Part shown: in pieces, positions 53,805 to 64,000 of the stretch
Numbering within the stretch: position 1 is the stretch's first letter
Layout: every line of letters begins with the position of its first letter
DNA from: Botryosphaeria dothidea
Lineage: Eukaryota > Ascomycota > Dothideomycetes > Botryosphaeriales > Botryosphaeriaceae
NCBI GenBank assembly: GCA_011503125.2
Contig: WWBZ02000009.1
Coordinates: 248,001 to 312,000, forward strand
DNA: 64,000 nucleotides
Direction of reading: 5' to 3'
Notes under the pieces: model-generated
The model's input: only the letters and a program-made list of their open reading frames with translations
Databases searched by the model: none
What the model was told of the DNA's origin: nothing
Program-made: the position numbers and the translations under genes

Positions 53805-55613
53805 CTACTCCCTCAAGAACATCCTGTAGACCGGATTCTCGGTCTCCTCGGAGAAAGGATAGTTGATCTTCTGCAAAAACTCCCGCAGCTCATCCTCCTT
53901 ACCCTCTGGGCACTGGATGCCTGCCAAGATCTTTGCGACATCACCTCCGTGATTTCTGTAGTGGAACAGGGAGATGTTCATGTCGGGCTGCATGGTCGTC
54001 AAGAATTTGTACAGAGCACCAGGCCTTTCCGGGAATTCGAAGGTGAACAGTCTCTCAGTTGAGACAGCCGAGGGTCGGCCACCCACAAGATAACGGACGT
54101 GCGACTTGGCAACTTCGTCACCGGAAAGGTCGGTTGCCTGCATGCCGTCCTTCTCGAGACGCGTAAGGAGGTCCGCAAGGTCTCGGCTGCGGCTAGCAGC
54201 ATTCAGTGCGACACCGATGAGAATGTGTGCTTTCGAAGCGTCGGCATACCGGTACGCGAACTCTGTGCAGGCCATTGGATAGACGGCCTTGATGAGGTTC
54301 GCGAACGCGCCCGGTTGCTCGGGGATAGTGACGGACAGGAGCGCCTCCTTCCTCTCACCGAGAGCAGCGCGCTCAGCAACGAAACGGAGACGATCGAAGT
54401 TCATGTTGGCGCCCGAGGCGACGGCGATGAGGCCACGGTTGGGGTTAGGCGAAGGGTTGGCGACGACGTACTTCTTCAGACCAGCCAGTGCGAGAGCACC
54501 TGCTGGCTCGACGATGGAGCGGGTGTCTTCGAAGATGTCCTTGATGGCGGCGCAAGTTTCGTCGGTCGTGACCTGAATGACCTCGTCCACGACATCTGAA
54601 GCCACGCGGAAAGTCTCCTCTCCAACGTTCTTAACAGCAGCACCGTCAGCGAACAGGCCGACTTCCTTCAAGGCCACCCGTTTGCCTTCCTTCAGCGACT
54701 GAACCATAGCGTTGGCGTCGTAAGTCTCAACGCCAATAACCTTGACGTGGGGTGCTATGCGCTTGATGTAGACGCCAACACCCGCGATGAGACCTCCACC
54801 ACCCACACAACAGAAGACCGCCTCCAAGTCTTGTAGATTTGTCTGACGCAGAACCTCCATACCGATGGTGCCCTGACCTGCGATAACGTAGGGGTCATCG
54901 AAAGGTGCAATGTTCACCAGGCCATGGTGCTTCTCCAAACGGTGTGCCTCCTCCTTCGCAGCGTCGAAATCGGGGCCGTGCAGCACGACGTGCCCGCCTA
55001 GTCTCGAGACGTTCTTGTGCTTGATATCTGGGGTGCCCGAGGGCATGACGATGGTCGCGGGGATTTTGAGCTTTCGCGCCGAGTATGCAACACCCTGGGC
55101 GTGGTTACCTACTCCCGATCAGCATCTGTGGTTTTCAGATCTGCTACGACTCGGATAACACACCAGCAGAGCATGCAATGACTCCTTTGAAGCTTTGTTC
55201 CTTGTCCAAATGAGCCATCTTGTTGTAAGCGCCACGCAGCTTAAAGCTGAAGACGGGCTGCAGGTCTTCACGCTTCAGCATGACCTTGCATTCTAGACGG
55301 TTGCTGAGGTTGATGGCATGCGTCAGAGGTGTCTCCTGCACGACTTCGTAGACGCGCGAGGTCAGGATGAGACGGAGATACTGCTCGACGGTCAGAGGCA
55401 GCGGCGCGTAAGTAAGGACAGCGGCGTTACATCTGGATATCCATTGGGTAGGAGAAAGTGCTCAGGCACTCCGGTCGTCTTGACCACAGGACTCTGAGGC
55501 GGCGGAGACGGATTCGCGGTATACTCGGTTAGAGCGAAGCTGTTGACTTTGGGCGTCTGGGGGCGGGTGGTCGTGCCATTGGTCTCTGCTGTGGGCGAAG
55601 TAGGGTTCGCCAT
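53805..55613 (-). CDS. ILV1: Threonine deaminase (L-threonine ammonia-lyase)
   Basis: Exons are 55613-55431, 55380-55164 and 55108-53805, giving 567 aa, normal for the biosynthetic enzyme. It converts threonine to 2-oxobutyrate and ammonia with PLP, the first step to isoleucine, in mitochondria. Seen are [19 protein letters not shown] (PLP lysine), CSAG spliced to NHAQGVA, the glycine-rich loop [11 protein letters not shown], and two C-terminal ACT-like regulatory domains (about 54380-54150 and 54070-53830) that bind isoleucine or valine. The Pro/Thr-rich N terminus may serve import. It shares a 350 bp divergent promoter with MED8. Confidence 0.95.
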
Positions 55614-55963
55614 GGCTGCAGGAGTAAAAAGTTATCGAGAGAGAGAGTAGAGGAGTCACGGAGTGGTGTTGTCGTTCGATCTTTTGGCTACATTCTTTGG
55701 TGCATGCGTCAGGAAGCGCCCGTCCCGCATTTTCCATCATCCGACCTCGCAACTGACTCGCGCGAGCTTGTCTCTCGCAGCCGCAATTGCAACTCATCCG
55801 ACTGGTCCCCGAACACCGACTCTCTGCACCGCCGAACACCGATCCTCTGCATCGCCGACACGCGCCCGCAACGCGTCGCACTCGCAATCCACGCTTGACG
55901 CAGCCCGATCGACCTCCGGAACTAGCCAGCAGCTCGCGCCGCCTGACACGAACCACAACCACC
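55614..55963. promoter_or_regulatory. Divergent promoter of ILV1 and MED8
   Basis: These 350 bp between opposite start codons must hold both promoters. No single decisive element was identified. Confidence 0.5.
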
Positions 55964-56656
55964 ATGTCCGCACGCGCCCCAGCTACGAGTGCCCCGCCAG
56001 ACGAAGTGCGCCAGCTCGACCTCCTCGCGCAGCGCCTACAGCACCTCAACGGCGCCATCGAAGTCCTCAAGAACACGCAAAACCAGTACGCCTGGGATCC
56101 CAACCCGGCGCCCTGGCCCACCGTCGCCCACCAATCCAACATCATCAACGGCCGCTTCGTCGCCTTGCTCGAAGCCTTCAAGGAGAGCAAACAGCTCCTC
56201 AATCAAGCACACCCGTACCCGCGCCCCAATTTCCCCGGGCGCACGCATGAGAGCATGGCGACGCAGCTCACGCGCAAGAAGATGGTGCCGTGGGTGGAGG
56301 ACTGGATTGCGGATGGCGTCAAGCATGCCGCTGGGCCCGAGGCCGAGATTAAGGGCGATGCGGCGGATACAAAGTTGGTAGGGGAGGGCGGCATGACAGG
56401 GCAGCAGATGGATCAGCTGTGGGATTGGGCTGGCCCCGCTGGTGGCAGGATTGGTAAGGAGGTCTTGACGGGGGAAGTCGACGAGGAAGAAGGCGAGGAT
56501 GAGGATGATGAGGACGAAGAAGAGGATGAGGAGGGCGCGATGGAGGGCGTCGAAAATGCCGGAGCTGACAAGAAGACGGAAACTGCCCCGCCGATTCGCC
56601 CAATGATGCCGCTGGAGGACATCTTGAGGTTTGTCAGCACTGGCGTGGGCCCGTGA
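55964..56656 (+). CDS. MED8: Mediator complex subunit 8
   Basis: A single exon encodes 230 aa. Residues 15-45 (VRQLDLLAQRLQHLNGAIEV) and the Trp/Pro segment WDPNPAPWPTVAHQSNII are fungal Med8 signatures. RKKMVPWVEDWI and the C-terminal MPLEDILRFVSTG also fit the family. A long acidic Glu/Asp tract separates the C-terminal motif from the core. Med8 is a head-module subunit of Mediator and contacts Med18/Med20 and RNA polymerase II machinery in the nucleus. The start was chosen at MSARAPATS; the longer upstream frame is 5' leader. Confidence 0.9.
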   Translation: MSARAPATSAPPDEVRQLDLLAQRLQHLNGAIEVLKNTQNQYAWDPNPAPWPTVAHQSNIINGRFVALLEAFKESKQLLNQAHPYPRPNFPGRTHESMATQLTRKKMVPWVEDWIADGVKHAAGPEAEIKGDAADTKLVGEGGMTGQQMDQLWDWAGPAGGRIGKEVLTGEVDEEEGEDEDDEDEEEDEEGAMEGVENAGADKKTETAPPIRPMMPLEDILRFVSTGVGP

Positions 56657-57997
56657 AACACGCCGGTGGTACGTCTGGGCGGGGCATCAAAAGCATGAGC
56701 ATGGCGTTGGGAAATTTCTTAAATTATGATACCCCTTACGATAAAAGTCGGCTCAGCATGTCACATTCTGAAGTGTGTACTTCTGCGGAACAGAAGACAT
56801 CTAATGACATATTTGGACTGGCGAAGAAGGGCTTCGCAAGTATTACACTACTAACCATTTCGTTGTTTTTGGCACCACGGAGACGTGCTATCGCAGTCGG
56901 CAATTATCACCTAGTCCGAACAGAACTAGCTAATGTCTTCTCCTATAAGCTTCTCGTTAACTTTTTTTTTTACCGGGAGCCGGTCGGGGTCCCGAAGGAG
57001 GCCGAGCACAAAGCCTGGAGTTTATACTTTTCCAATGCTCGAGGGTCTGCATAGTGAGACTGCTGCGTAGCATCATGGGTGAAGCGGAATTTCCGCGATA
57101 GGATCCACCTTGGTCAAGACTTGTTTGAGCCTTCTCATTGGAGTCTGAGTAGACTGAAAAAAAAAATAAGCGGGAAAGTACTAGCTGTAAATTTACCTCA
57201 TCGCGGCATGCCGAATGAAACTAGTGAACGGACCCGCTGTGGTAGGCTCGATAGCTGCCCGCCTGACACTTTACAAAGTTAGACTACTAGAAGCGCACAT
57301 GCAGGAAGAGCGCCGATTTGCTCAACGGCAGAATGCATTCAAGGTGTGACTTGAAAGCGTGCAATCAAAGCGACTTCTCCGCCGATAACATTTTTCAAGT
57401 TCGGCATCCTGCGGAAGTGGCGCCAAACAGATTGCAAGGTTCGTCCACACAAGAGAAGCCAAGACTTACGAAGATTTCCTCTCCGGTGAAAACCCACCTG
57501 TCGTGCTTAAAGAGGCAGCTTACAGTAACTTATTCTTGCTGTCAAGGTTGTGTCGACCTCTCAGTAGGCTCCGAAATTGCTGCTCGCTGCTTAAAACTAC
57601 AGGATGGGCACCGACAAGGCTGGTGATTGTGGTTGTCCCAGGGCGTGGGCTGGGGAAGCAAACTTGTGCCACGCACCATGCAGTAAGACGTCTCCCTTGT
57701 AATGGTTTAATCAAACTAATGGCCATTTGAATGTTCCATTTGCTTGCTACGAACAAGGCTACACGGAAGCGTCGCTAGGATAGCCTTGATTGTTTTTGGA
57801 AACTTGCATTGGTTTGCTTTTGCGCCTAGAAACTCTTAACTCGCACGAAGTCGTGCAGTGCGGACTCGGCACCACCTACTTCTTGCAGTCGGACACATCC
57901 ATATAGTCCGAAAGAGTCCTCTCTCTTCAGTATGAGATCGGAGCATAAAAGCTGGAGACTTTCTCAGCTCGATATTATCACCAAACAGCTTATAAAA
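56657..57997. other. Intergenic, about 1.3 kb
   Basis: It is AT-rich in parts, with short ORFs lacking coding features. It could hold decayed sequence, but I see no recognisable gene or repeat pair. Confidence 0.5.
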
Positions 57998-59646
57998 ATG
58001 TCTTCAACTACAAACACGGACACGGAGAATCCAGCCCGCCGGTCACGGATGTATGCGTCAAAAGAAGACGTGTTCATTTCCGAGTCCAATGGCATCATAG
58101 ACTCGATCTTGGATGAGGTTACTCCTCAAGAGAAGAAGAAGATTCTCCGCAAGATCGACTGGAGAGTCACCATCCTCGTTGGAATATTGTGGTGTATCAC
58201 CCTCATCGATAGAGCAAACCTTGGAAATGCTTCTATAGCCGGGTCCGTGATTCAACTCATCTACTACCGCTGATAAATGCTAATAGCCTTCATCTAGAAT
58301 GACACAAGACCTCAGGTTGAACGTTGGAATGAGGCAGTCCCTTGTCGGGCTCATCGAGTTCCCCTTTTGGCTCGTCTTCCAAGCTACACTGCCGTATGCT
58401 GTCAAGTTACTGAAACCGAGGATAATCATTTCCCTGACTGGAGTGCTCTACGGCCTACTCACGCTGGGTCAGGGTCTGGTACACTCCTGGCACGGAATCC
58501 TGGGTTACCGTATGGCACTTGGTACAGTGGCAGCGTATCAGTTCCCCACCATTGGCTACTTTATTACGTATCTATCTCCCCCTCGAGCGAAATTGACATG
58601 AGGCTCAAAGAATCGTAGTATCTGGTACACCCGCTACGAAGTGCAAAAGCGCTTCTCCGTCTCCTACTTCATCGTCGAGATGTCGTCAGGCTTCTCCGGT
58701 CTCCTGGCGTATGGCCTGATGCACATGAAGGGACTGGCAGGCATGAACGGCTGGCGCTGGATAAACATCATCGAGGGCCTCTTCACCGTCGTCGCATCCG
58801 TCATCGCTTACCTCCTGCTCGTTGACATGCCCGATGGCGACGGCAAGCGCGAGTGGCGCTTTCTCACTCCTCGCGAGCGTCGCTACGTCGTCGCGCGCAT
58901 CGACGCCGACCGCGCTGATGCGAAGCAAGACTCCATCACGCTGAAGAAGTGTGCGGCCTTCTGCCTGGACAGCAAGCTCTGGGGCTTTGCCTTCATCCAT
59001 CTCCTGAACACGGCCATCTCCTCGGTACGCTCCGCCTTCCCATCCCCACATCCTCCATCCTCCATCAACTGACACTAACAAAAAGGGCCTCATCTACTTC
59101 CTCCCCCTCATCCTCCGCGGCATGGGCTTCTCGGTCGGCGTCTCTCAACTGCTCAACGCACCGCCCTACTTCGCCGCGGGTCTCTGGTGCTGCGCGACGG
59201 GCTGGGCGTCCGACCGGCAGCGCCTGCGCGGCCCCTACATCGTGCTCAACTCGCTCCTCTGCATCATGGGCATCCCGCTGCTCGGCTTCGCCAAGCCGCT
59301 CGGCCTGCGCTACTTCGGCATTTGCCTCGCGTGTATGGGCTCCAAGGCCAACACGCCGGCATCCATGGCGTACACGGCCAACAACATCCGGACCCACAGC
59401 AAGAAGCTGGCGTCGGTGACGGTGCTGATCGTAGGTGTCTGCGTGGGAGGCGTCATGGGCGCGCTGGTGTTCAGGCAGCAGGACGCCCCGAAGTACCATC
59501 CGGGGTTGTACACGTGTGTCGTGGCCAGCGTGATGTCGTGTGTGACGGTGGGCGTGATGACAGCGAAATTTGTGAGGGATAATCGGAGGGCGGACAGGGG
59601 GAAGTTGGTTATTGAGGGACATGTGGACTTCAGGTATACGTATTGA
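57998..59646 (+). CDS. DAL5/TNA1-type anion:cation symporter (MFS)
   Basis: Exons are 57998-58242, 58298-58567, 58619-59024 and 59086-59646, giving 493 aa. The N terminus ends KKKILRKIDWRVTILVGILW, typical of allantoate/nicotinate permeases, followed by DRANLGNASIAG. IWYTRYEVQKRFSVSYF begins the segment before TM5, and NGWRWINIIEGLFTVVASV is the standard middle motif. A second bundle has NTPASMAYTANNIRTHSKK. It would import an organic anion or vitamin-like acid with protons; the exact substrate is unknown. A longer start at 57932 is possible, but 57998 fits the family length better. It is next to a hydroxyacid dehydrogenase gene in convergent orientation. Confidence 0.87.
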
Positions 59647-59930
59647 GAAGGAGAGGACCACGGTGTGGCTGTCAAAATGAGACTGAAGATTGCTCTAGTA
59701 GCGAATGTAGTGGCTCGTGTAAAGTTGAAGTGTGCGTCCGAATGTAAATTCTCTACGTGATGTGCGCCATTTAATTACCCGGCGATATGACCACCCACTG
59801 CCTCCGTCAGTATGTGCAAAATATTTACACGTCTTATCAATTAAGCACATTTCTTCGATCTTGGAGTCATTTAGAGGCTATTTACCATAGATCCTTATAG
59901 TTCACATGACCATATCTCTATTTGGTTGGT

Positions 59931-60999
59931 TCACAAGTGATTCACAGGCGCCACCGGGCGGCCTGTCTTGAAGAAAGTCTTGACATTTTCAAAGCACTCC
60001 CTCTCCGCCTTTGTGAAGCTCATCTGAGTGAGCCCTCCTAGATGCGGCTGTATTATGACTTTATCACTCTTCTTGAAATATTCGTGGATTTCCGGTTCGC
60101 CACAAAAGACGTCTAGGCCAGCTCTCCAAATCACCCCGTTTTCCAAGGCATTGATGAGAGCCTGCTCGTCAATAACCGCGCCACGAGCTGTGTTAATCAA
60201 GACGCTTGAGTCCTTCATGAGAGCCAACTCGCTTGCACCTATCATACCAGTTGTATTGGCATTGAGAGGTACGCTGATGGAGACAATGTCAGAACTCTCG
60301 AGTAATGACTGCATTGTGGGATAGTAAGCCGCCTTGTATGTTTCTTCGTCTGCTTCCGAGAGGCGCTTTCGGTTGTAGTATTGGATGCTCATGTTAAAGA
60401 CGCTTGCTTTCCGCGCGATGTGCTTGCCGATGGCCCCTATTCCAAGGATTCCCAGCTTCAGGTTCGTCGGGTCACGACTCGGCATAAGATCCGCACGCCA
60501 CTCCCCATTGCGGGCAGCTTTCTCAGCGCGGCTGGTGTCGCGGACTGCTGCAAGCGTGAGGAAGATGGCCATGTCGGCTGTGGCCTCCGAAACGGCGTCA
60601 AGAGTGTTACAGAACCAGATTTTCTGAGACGTCATCCAGTCAACACTGAACTCGTTGTAGCCCGCGGACGCTGAGGCGATGACTTTGAGATCAGGTAGAA
60701 GCGGTGCAAAGAATTCTTGGTCGAAGTTGCCGTATCGGTGAGTTCCCATGCTGATTATCATGGCCTGAAATGGACCATCCTTCTGGACCTTCTGGGATAT
60801 GTTGCGGAACCATTCTCTTCGGTCGGGAACATCGATCACCTTACTCATTTAGTTTTTGCTCATTCTGAATGCAAGATTTACATACATGAAGATCGAAATT
60901 CTTACAAGTCTTGTCGAGATATTCTGCACCAGCCCACTTCGGGTGGCACAGGCAAAGCGCCTTGGGTTTTGCAGTGGCCACGTTCGACGACATCTCCAT
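59931..60999 (-). CDS. D-isomer 2-hydroxyacid dehydrogenase (glyoxylate/hydroxypyruvate reductase type)
   Basis: Exons are 60999-60886 and 60839-59931, giving 340 aa. The 46 nt intron joins KNFDLH to VIDVPDRREW in phase. The NAD(P)-binding motif is LGILGIGAIGKHIA. The catalytic triad appears as Arg in NTARGAVIDE, Glu in CGEPEIHE and His in IQPHLGGLT. SASAGYNEFSV and TADMAIFL are typical of fungal members. It would interconvert a 2-keto acid and D-2-hydroxy acid in the cytosol. A second in-frame ATG at 60993 could also start the protein. Substrate is not determined, but a neighbouring DAL5 permease suggests a shared small-acid route. Confidence 0.88.
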
Positions 61000-61437
61000 T
61001 GATGAGTTGTTAGTCGGAAGGTTAAAAGGAGGATTGTGAATGAAGTGGCTGTACGATAAGTAGTAATCAAATGCCCCGCAATGCAGGGTGGGGGAATGGG
61101 TTGTCTCGGTGCTAAAAGGCCGAGAAGATATGGCGGCATCTAGCCATTTGAGCCGAGACGTGATAGGGCGAGGGGGAGCAAAGATGCAGCCAAGAGTCAG
61201 CGAGTTGCCTATGGACCTTTGTCCCATTGTATTAGGAAGCACGTCAACACCAGCATTTTTAGAATCTCTGATCGTGTGGATTAGTATGCCCGGCTGTCCC
61301 TCTCTCTAATATTCCTCATCTATGTTGCATCCGTAGAAACTTGAGTAACGAAGATAAAGCTGACTCGATCATACACTAAGGATACATTGTAGAATAAATC
61401 CCAGCCTCATGACCATCGCACTTTCTCATGAGTCAGA
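61000..61437. other. Short intergenic region
   Basis: It contains the promoter of the dehydrogenase and the 3' flank of the broken transporter. Nothing else was recognised. Confidence 0.5.
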
Positions 61438-63174
61438 TCAGGCATCTTCTTTGATGGAATCAGAGGAGTCCTCGGCTTCTCGATCAATCTGATCTTCGGT
61501 CGCCCAACCCTCTCTCTTGTCAGCTGCCACGCGCACAAAGAGAAGATTTAGCACCAGAGAAGCGCCTCCAAGGCCAATTCCAAGATACAAGGCATTTCGA
61601 TAACCTTTTACTAGATCGTGCTCTCCTTTTGTCGTGTATTTTTCAGCCGATCCAGCAAAGCCAAGCCCGATGCTCTGTCCATAAGTAACGATTGTACCGA
61701 TCAGTGAGCCGGCAATTCCTTCTTGCTCTCTTTTCACGGAATTGCTTGCAATTATCTGCGCAGCAGTAAATATGAAGTCGGGAGAAAAGGCCATCAGGAG
61801 GGTAGCAGGGAATAGCTGAGGCCAGTATGATTGTTGTGCTGGCATCGTTGCCACCAACGTAGACGAAGCGATGACGCATATCGCTCCAATCGCCAGGATG
61901 TATTGAGCAGCCAGACGTGGAACTAGCCACGCGGACAAGCCAGCGGCCACTGCCCCAAAGACTGTAAGGGGGACAACAGCTGCCGACGATAGGAGGAGCG
62001 ACCAGTTGCGGATTGTCAAGGGCCAGAGGGTGACATACCATATCAGGATGCCAAAGGAAATGAATGCGGTGAGTGATACGAAGATCAGAGCCGGGAATGA
62101 GGGCGCAACCCAGATGTCGAAAGGCAAAATGGGATCTTTGGCCCCATACTTCTCCCAAATCACGAACCCAACTAGATGTAAGACAGAGATAATGAGGAGA
62201 CAGTACTCATTCGGCTCTTCCTAACATGCAGATGGGGCTTGGCTGAGATTTTGTATTGTTAGTGGAGTTCTTTAAATGAGTGAGCAGTAACGTAGGCAAA
62301 AAACTTACTTCCACACAAAATTGAACAGGATCGAGCCTGTAATGCTCAGGTAAGCGCCTAACCAGTCAATCGATCCGCCAGCCCTGGGAATGTCCCAGTC
62401 TGAGGGCACAATAATGGCGCTGATACCAAAGACTACGGCGCCGAGCATTTCTCTAAACAGCATGCTAGAAGTAATATGTGAGCTAAATCCCGTTTGGCTT
62501 ACAAGAAAAAGAACAGCCACTTCCAGTGTGCCAGTTGGGCAAAGATTGCTCCAAACACGCTTCCACCAGCAGCACCAATTGGCGCCATTGCTCCGAAAAA
62601 GCCCATCGCAATGTTGCACCCTCGCCCGGGTGGAAGATTAATGTTGATCAGGGCCACAGCATTCGGTACCAAGAAGGCACCACCTGCCCCGGTCAGTCCT
62701 TTTGCAAAAGACAATCCGATGATATTTCGCATGAACCCGCTGATGAGAGACCACAGAACCCACCACGTAGCGGCGCAGACTAGAGTACGTTTATGGCCAA
62801 ATAGTGCACCAAATCAACCGCCTGCGATGACAAGAGCTCCTTGTCTGAGCCTGTATCATTAATAACTACTCCAATGAAAGAAATGAGAGTAAGGTTCATC
62901 TCACGGATATGATGCTGCAATCCAAGTCGCGACGTCTCGGTGAATGTCAAGATCCTCAGATATTGGTACCGTGACAGCAATACCGGATCCAAACGGGATC
63001 ATCTGGAAAAAATTCAGTTGTAGCCAGTTCATTGCAGATAGATAAACTTACCTGAACTAGTTGGCACGCCACCATTGATACAACAAGTGATACTTCCCTT
63101 GGATTAGTCAATTCTTCCTCGCCAGCGGCCTTTTCCCCGCTAGGTTTGGAGGAAACGGATTGATTTACTTCCAT
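61438..63174 (-). pseudogene. DHA2-type MFS transporter gene with two in-frame stops
   Basis: Five exons (63174-63052, 63002-62905, 62850-62503, 62464-62309, 62242-61438) join in phase over 510 codons with family-like sequence throughout: VSLVVSMVACQLVQ, DVATWIAASYP, FGHKRTLVCAATWWVLWSLI, GLTGAGGAFLVPNAVALI, GSIDWLGAYLSITG and WEKYGAKDPILPF. Two stops interrupt it. TGA at 62816-62814 falls where the Arg of motif A (GGRxG) is expected. TAG at 62223-62221 follows NQAPSAC. Both are one C-to-T change from CGA and CAG. A 39 nt intron could in theory skip the first but would delete motif A. It resembles low-affinity ammonium or aminotriazole-resistance carriers. Apart from the stops it seems freshly inactivated. 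Confidence 0.7.
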
Positions 63175-63680
63175 CGGAAGATCTAACGGATAGTTTAGGA
63201 TATGTAGAAGAGTCACAACTCCCAAGTTAAGTTTGATAGATCCCGCAATTAAGTTGAAAGTGTCAGGGAGGGAGGGAGGTTTATGCTTACAATGCGTAGA
63301 ACGGCGAAGAGGATAATGGCTCATGTATATTTTCATAAGCCTAATTCAAAACATTTTCTCTTCTTCCCCATCCTTCAGAAAAATATTAGTATACCAAGCA
63401 ACTCGACTAAACTAATCAACCAAGTCATTTCGCCAGGATTGTGTGGCTATCCAGCGATTACTATTCTGCCTATGTTGTCCCTGCCGAGGATATTCGTGAT
63501 CAAATTCATTTTACAGCATAGTATAATCACGTAGAGCAATCAACAATTTTGATTAGTAGCCAGTGTCATTTGCCCTCCTGTATAATCGTGCCTTGCCGCA
63601 AAAATAAATTAAATCAAAGTCATCGAGATGATCCCTTTATAAAATACACTATCAAACTTTCAGATTCCTCCTTCAACAAA
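63175..63680. promoter_or_regulatory. Divergent promoter with TATA box at 63638-63644
   Basis: TATAAAA lies 37 bp before the ATG of the hydrolase at 63681. The other side serves the broken DHA2 gene. A further short AT-rich stretch is present. Confidence 0.5.
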
Positions 63681-64000
63681 ATGACGAACGCCGCGCCGGA
63701 AATTCACACTTACGAAAGCCTCGTCACCAATAACGACATTAGAATTCATTTCCGTGCAGCTGGTGAAGGTCCACTGCTAGTCCTTTTCCATGGCTTCCCG
63801 GATAATTCGGCCGCTTTCGAACAACAGATTGTGGAGTTTTCCAAGGAATACACAGTGGTCTGCCCAACATTGCGCGGTTACCCTCCGAGCGACGTTCCTG
63901 AAAACGTGAATGCGTACGATCTGACCTTGATCGTTAGTGACATCCTCAAAATCCTGGATCATTTCCACGTCCGGAGAGCCATTGTTGGGGGCCACGATTT
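63681..64000 (+). CDS. Alpha/beta hydrolase, epoxide-hydrolase-like, 3' end outside window
   Basis: The frame from ATG 63681 is open to the window edge (106 codons). It carries HGFPDNSAAF (oxyanion hole HG), CPTLRGYPPSD and the start of the nucleophile elbow GGHDF, where GHDWG with catalytic Asp is usual in epoxide hydrolases and haloalkane dehalogenases. MTNAAPEIHTYESLVTNNDI has no signal peptide, so it is probably cytosolic. The remaining catalytic residues lie beyond the window. The TATA box and start are well placed. Confidence 0.85.
   Translation, partial: MTNAAPEIHTYESLVTNNDIRIHFRAAGEGPLLVLFHGFPDNSAAFEQQIVEFSKEYTVVCPTLRGYPPSDVPENVNAYDLTLIVSDILKILDHFHVRRAIVGGHD

Noticed and set aside
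62755..62765. Suspected frameshift in a G run of the DHA2 transporter
   Set aside because: On recounting, the run is three bases and the exons stay in phase; only the two nonsense codons remain.

Overview
The window is nuclear DNA of a filamentous ascomycete (Pezizomycotina). The evidence is 46-95 nt GT-AG introns with CTAAC/CTGAC-like branch sites, a nuclear-type tRNA-Val, fungal enzymes (LYS12 homoisocitrate dehydrogenase, two-ACT-domain ILV1, fungal MED8), small secreted proteins, and fungal accessory families (Clr5-ankyrin, DUF7708-NACHT-C2H2, DAL5 and DHA transporters). The gene set looks like a Dothideomycete, but the sequence alone does not fix the class.

Layout. 1-17 kb: end of a long coiled-coil protein, a TMEM70-like mitochondrial membrane protein, a glutaminyl cyclase ending in KDEL, a very large three-exon gene (6790-13194) with five zinc-finger-like motifs, and a ten-exon SNF2 ATPase. 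17.8-29 kb is accessory: a truncated DUF7708-NACHT-C2H2 relic, a 10-cysteine secreted peptide, a broken Clr5/ankyrin gene and a Hrip2-like secreted protein. 30-39 kb: LYS12, an SRS2-type helicase with a PIP box, and two unrecognised genes. 39.5-46.9 kb is accessory again: an interrupted multipass membrane protein gene, a second broken Clr5-ankyrin gene and a weak ORF. 47-57 kb: tRNA-Val(UAC), secreted RNase T2, a twin-CX9C protein, a DHA1 transporter, ILV1 and MED8, the last two sharing a 350 bp divergent promoter. 58-64 kb: a DAL5-type permease, a D-2-hydroxyacid dehydrogenase, a broken DHA2 transporter and the start of an alpha/beta hydrolase, possibly a small catabolic cluster.

The clearest pattern is that metabolic and DNA-maintenance genes are intact, with exons joining in phase, while four accessory loci carry in-frame stops. 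All eight stops (TAA, TAG or TGA) can be derived from CAA, CAG or CGA by one C-to-T change. The two ankyrin genes are paralogues about 19 kb apart. RIP or a similar C-to-T process, or neutral decay of dispensable genes, would explain this; neither is proven here.

Exon joins were worked out by hand from splice signals, reading phase and family motifs. No RNA evidence or database search was available.
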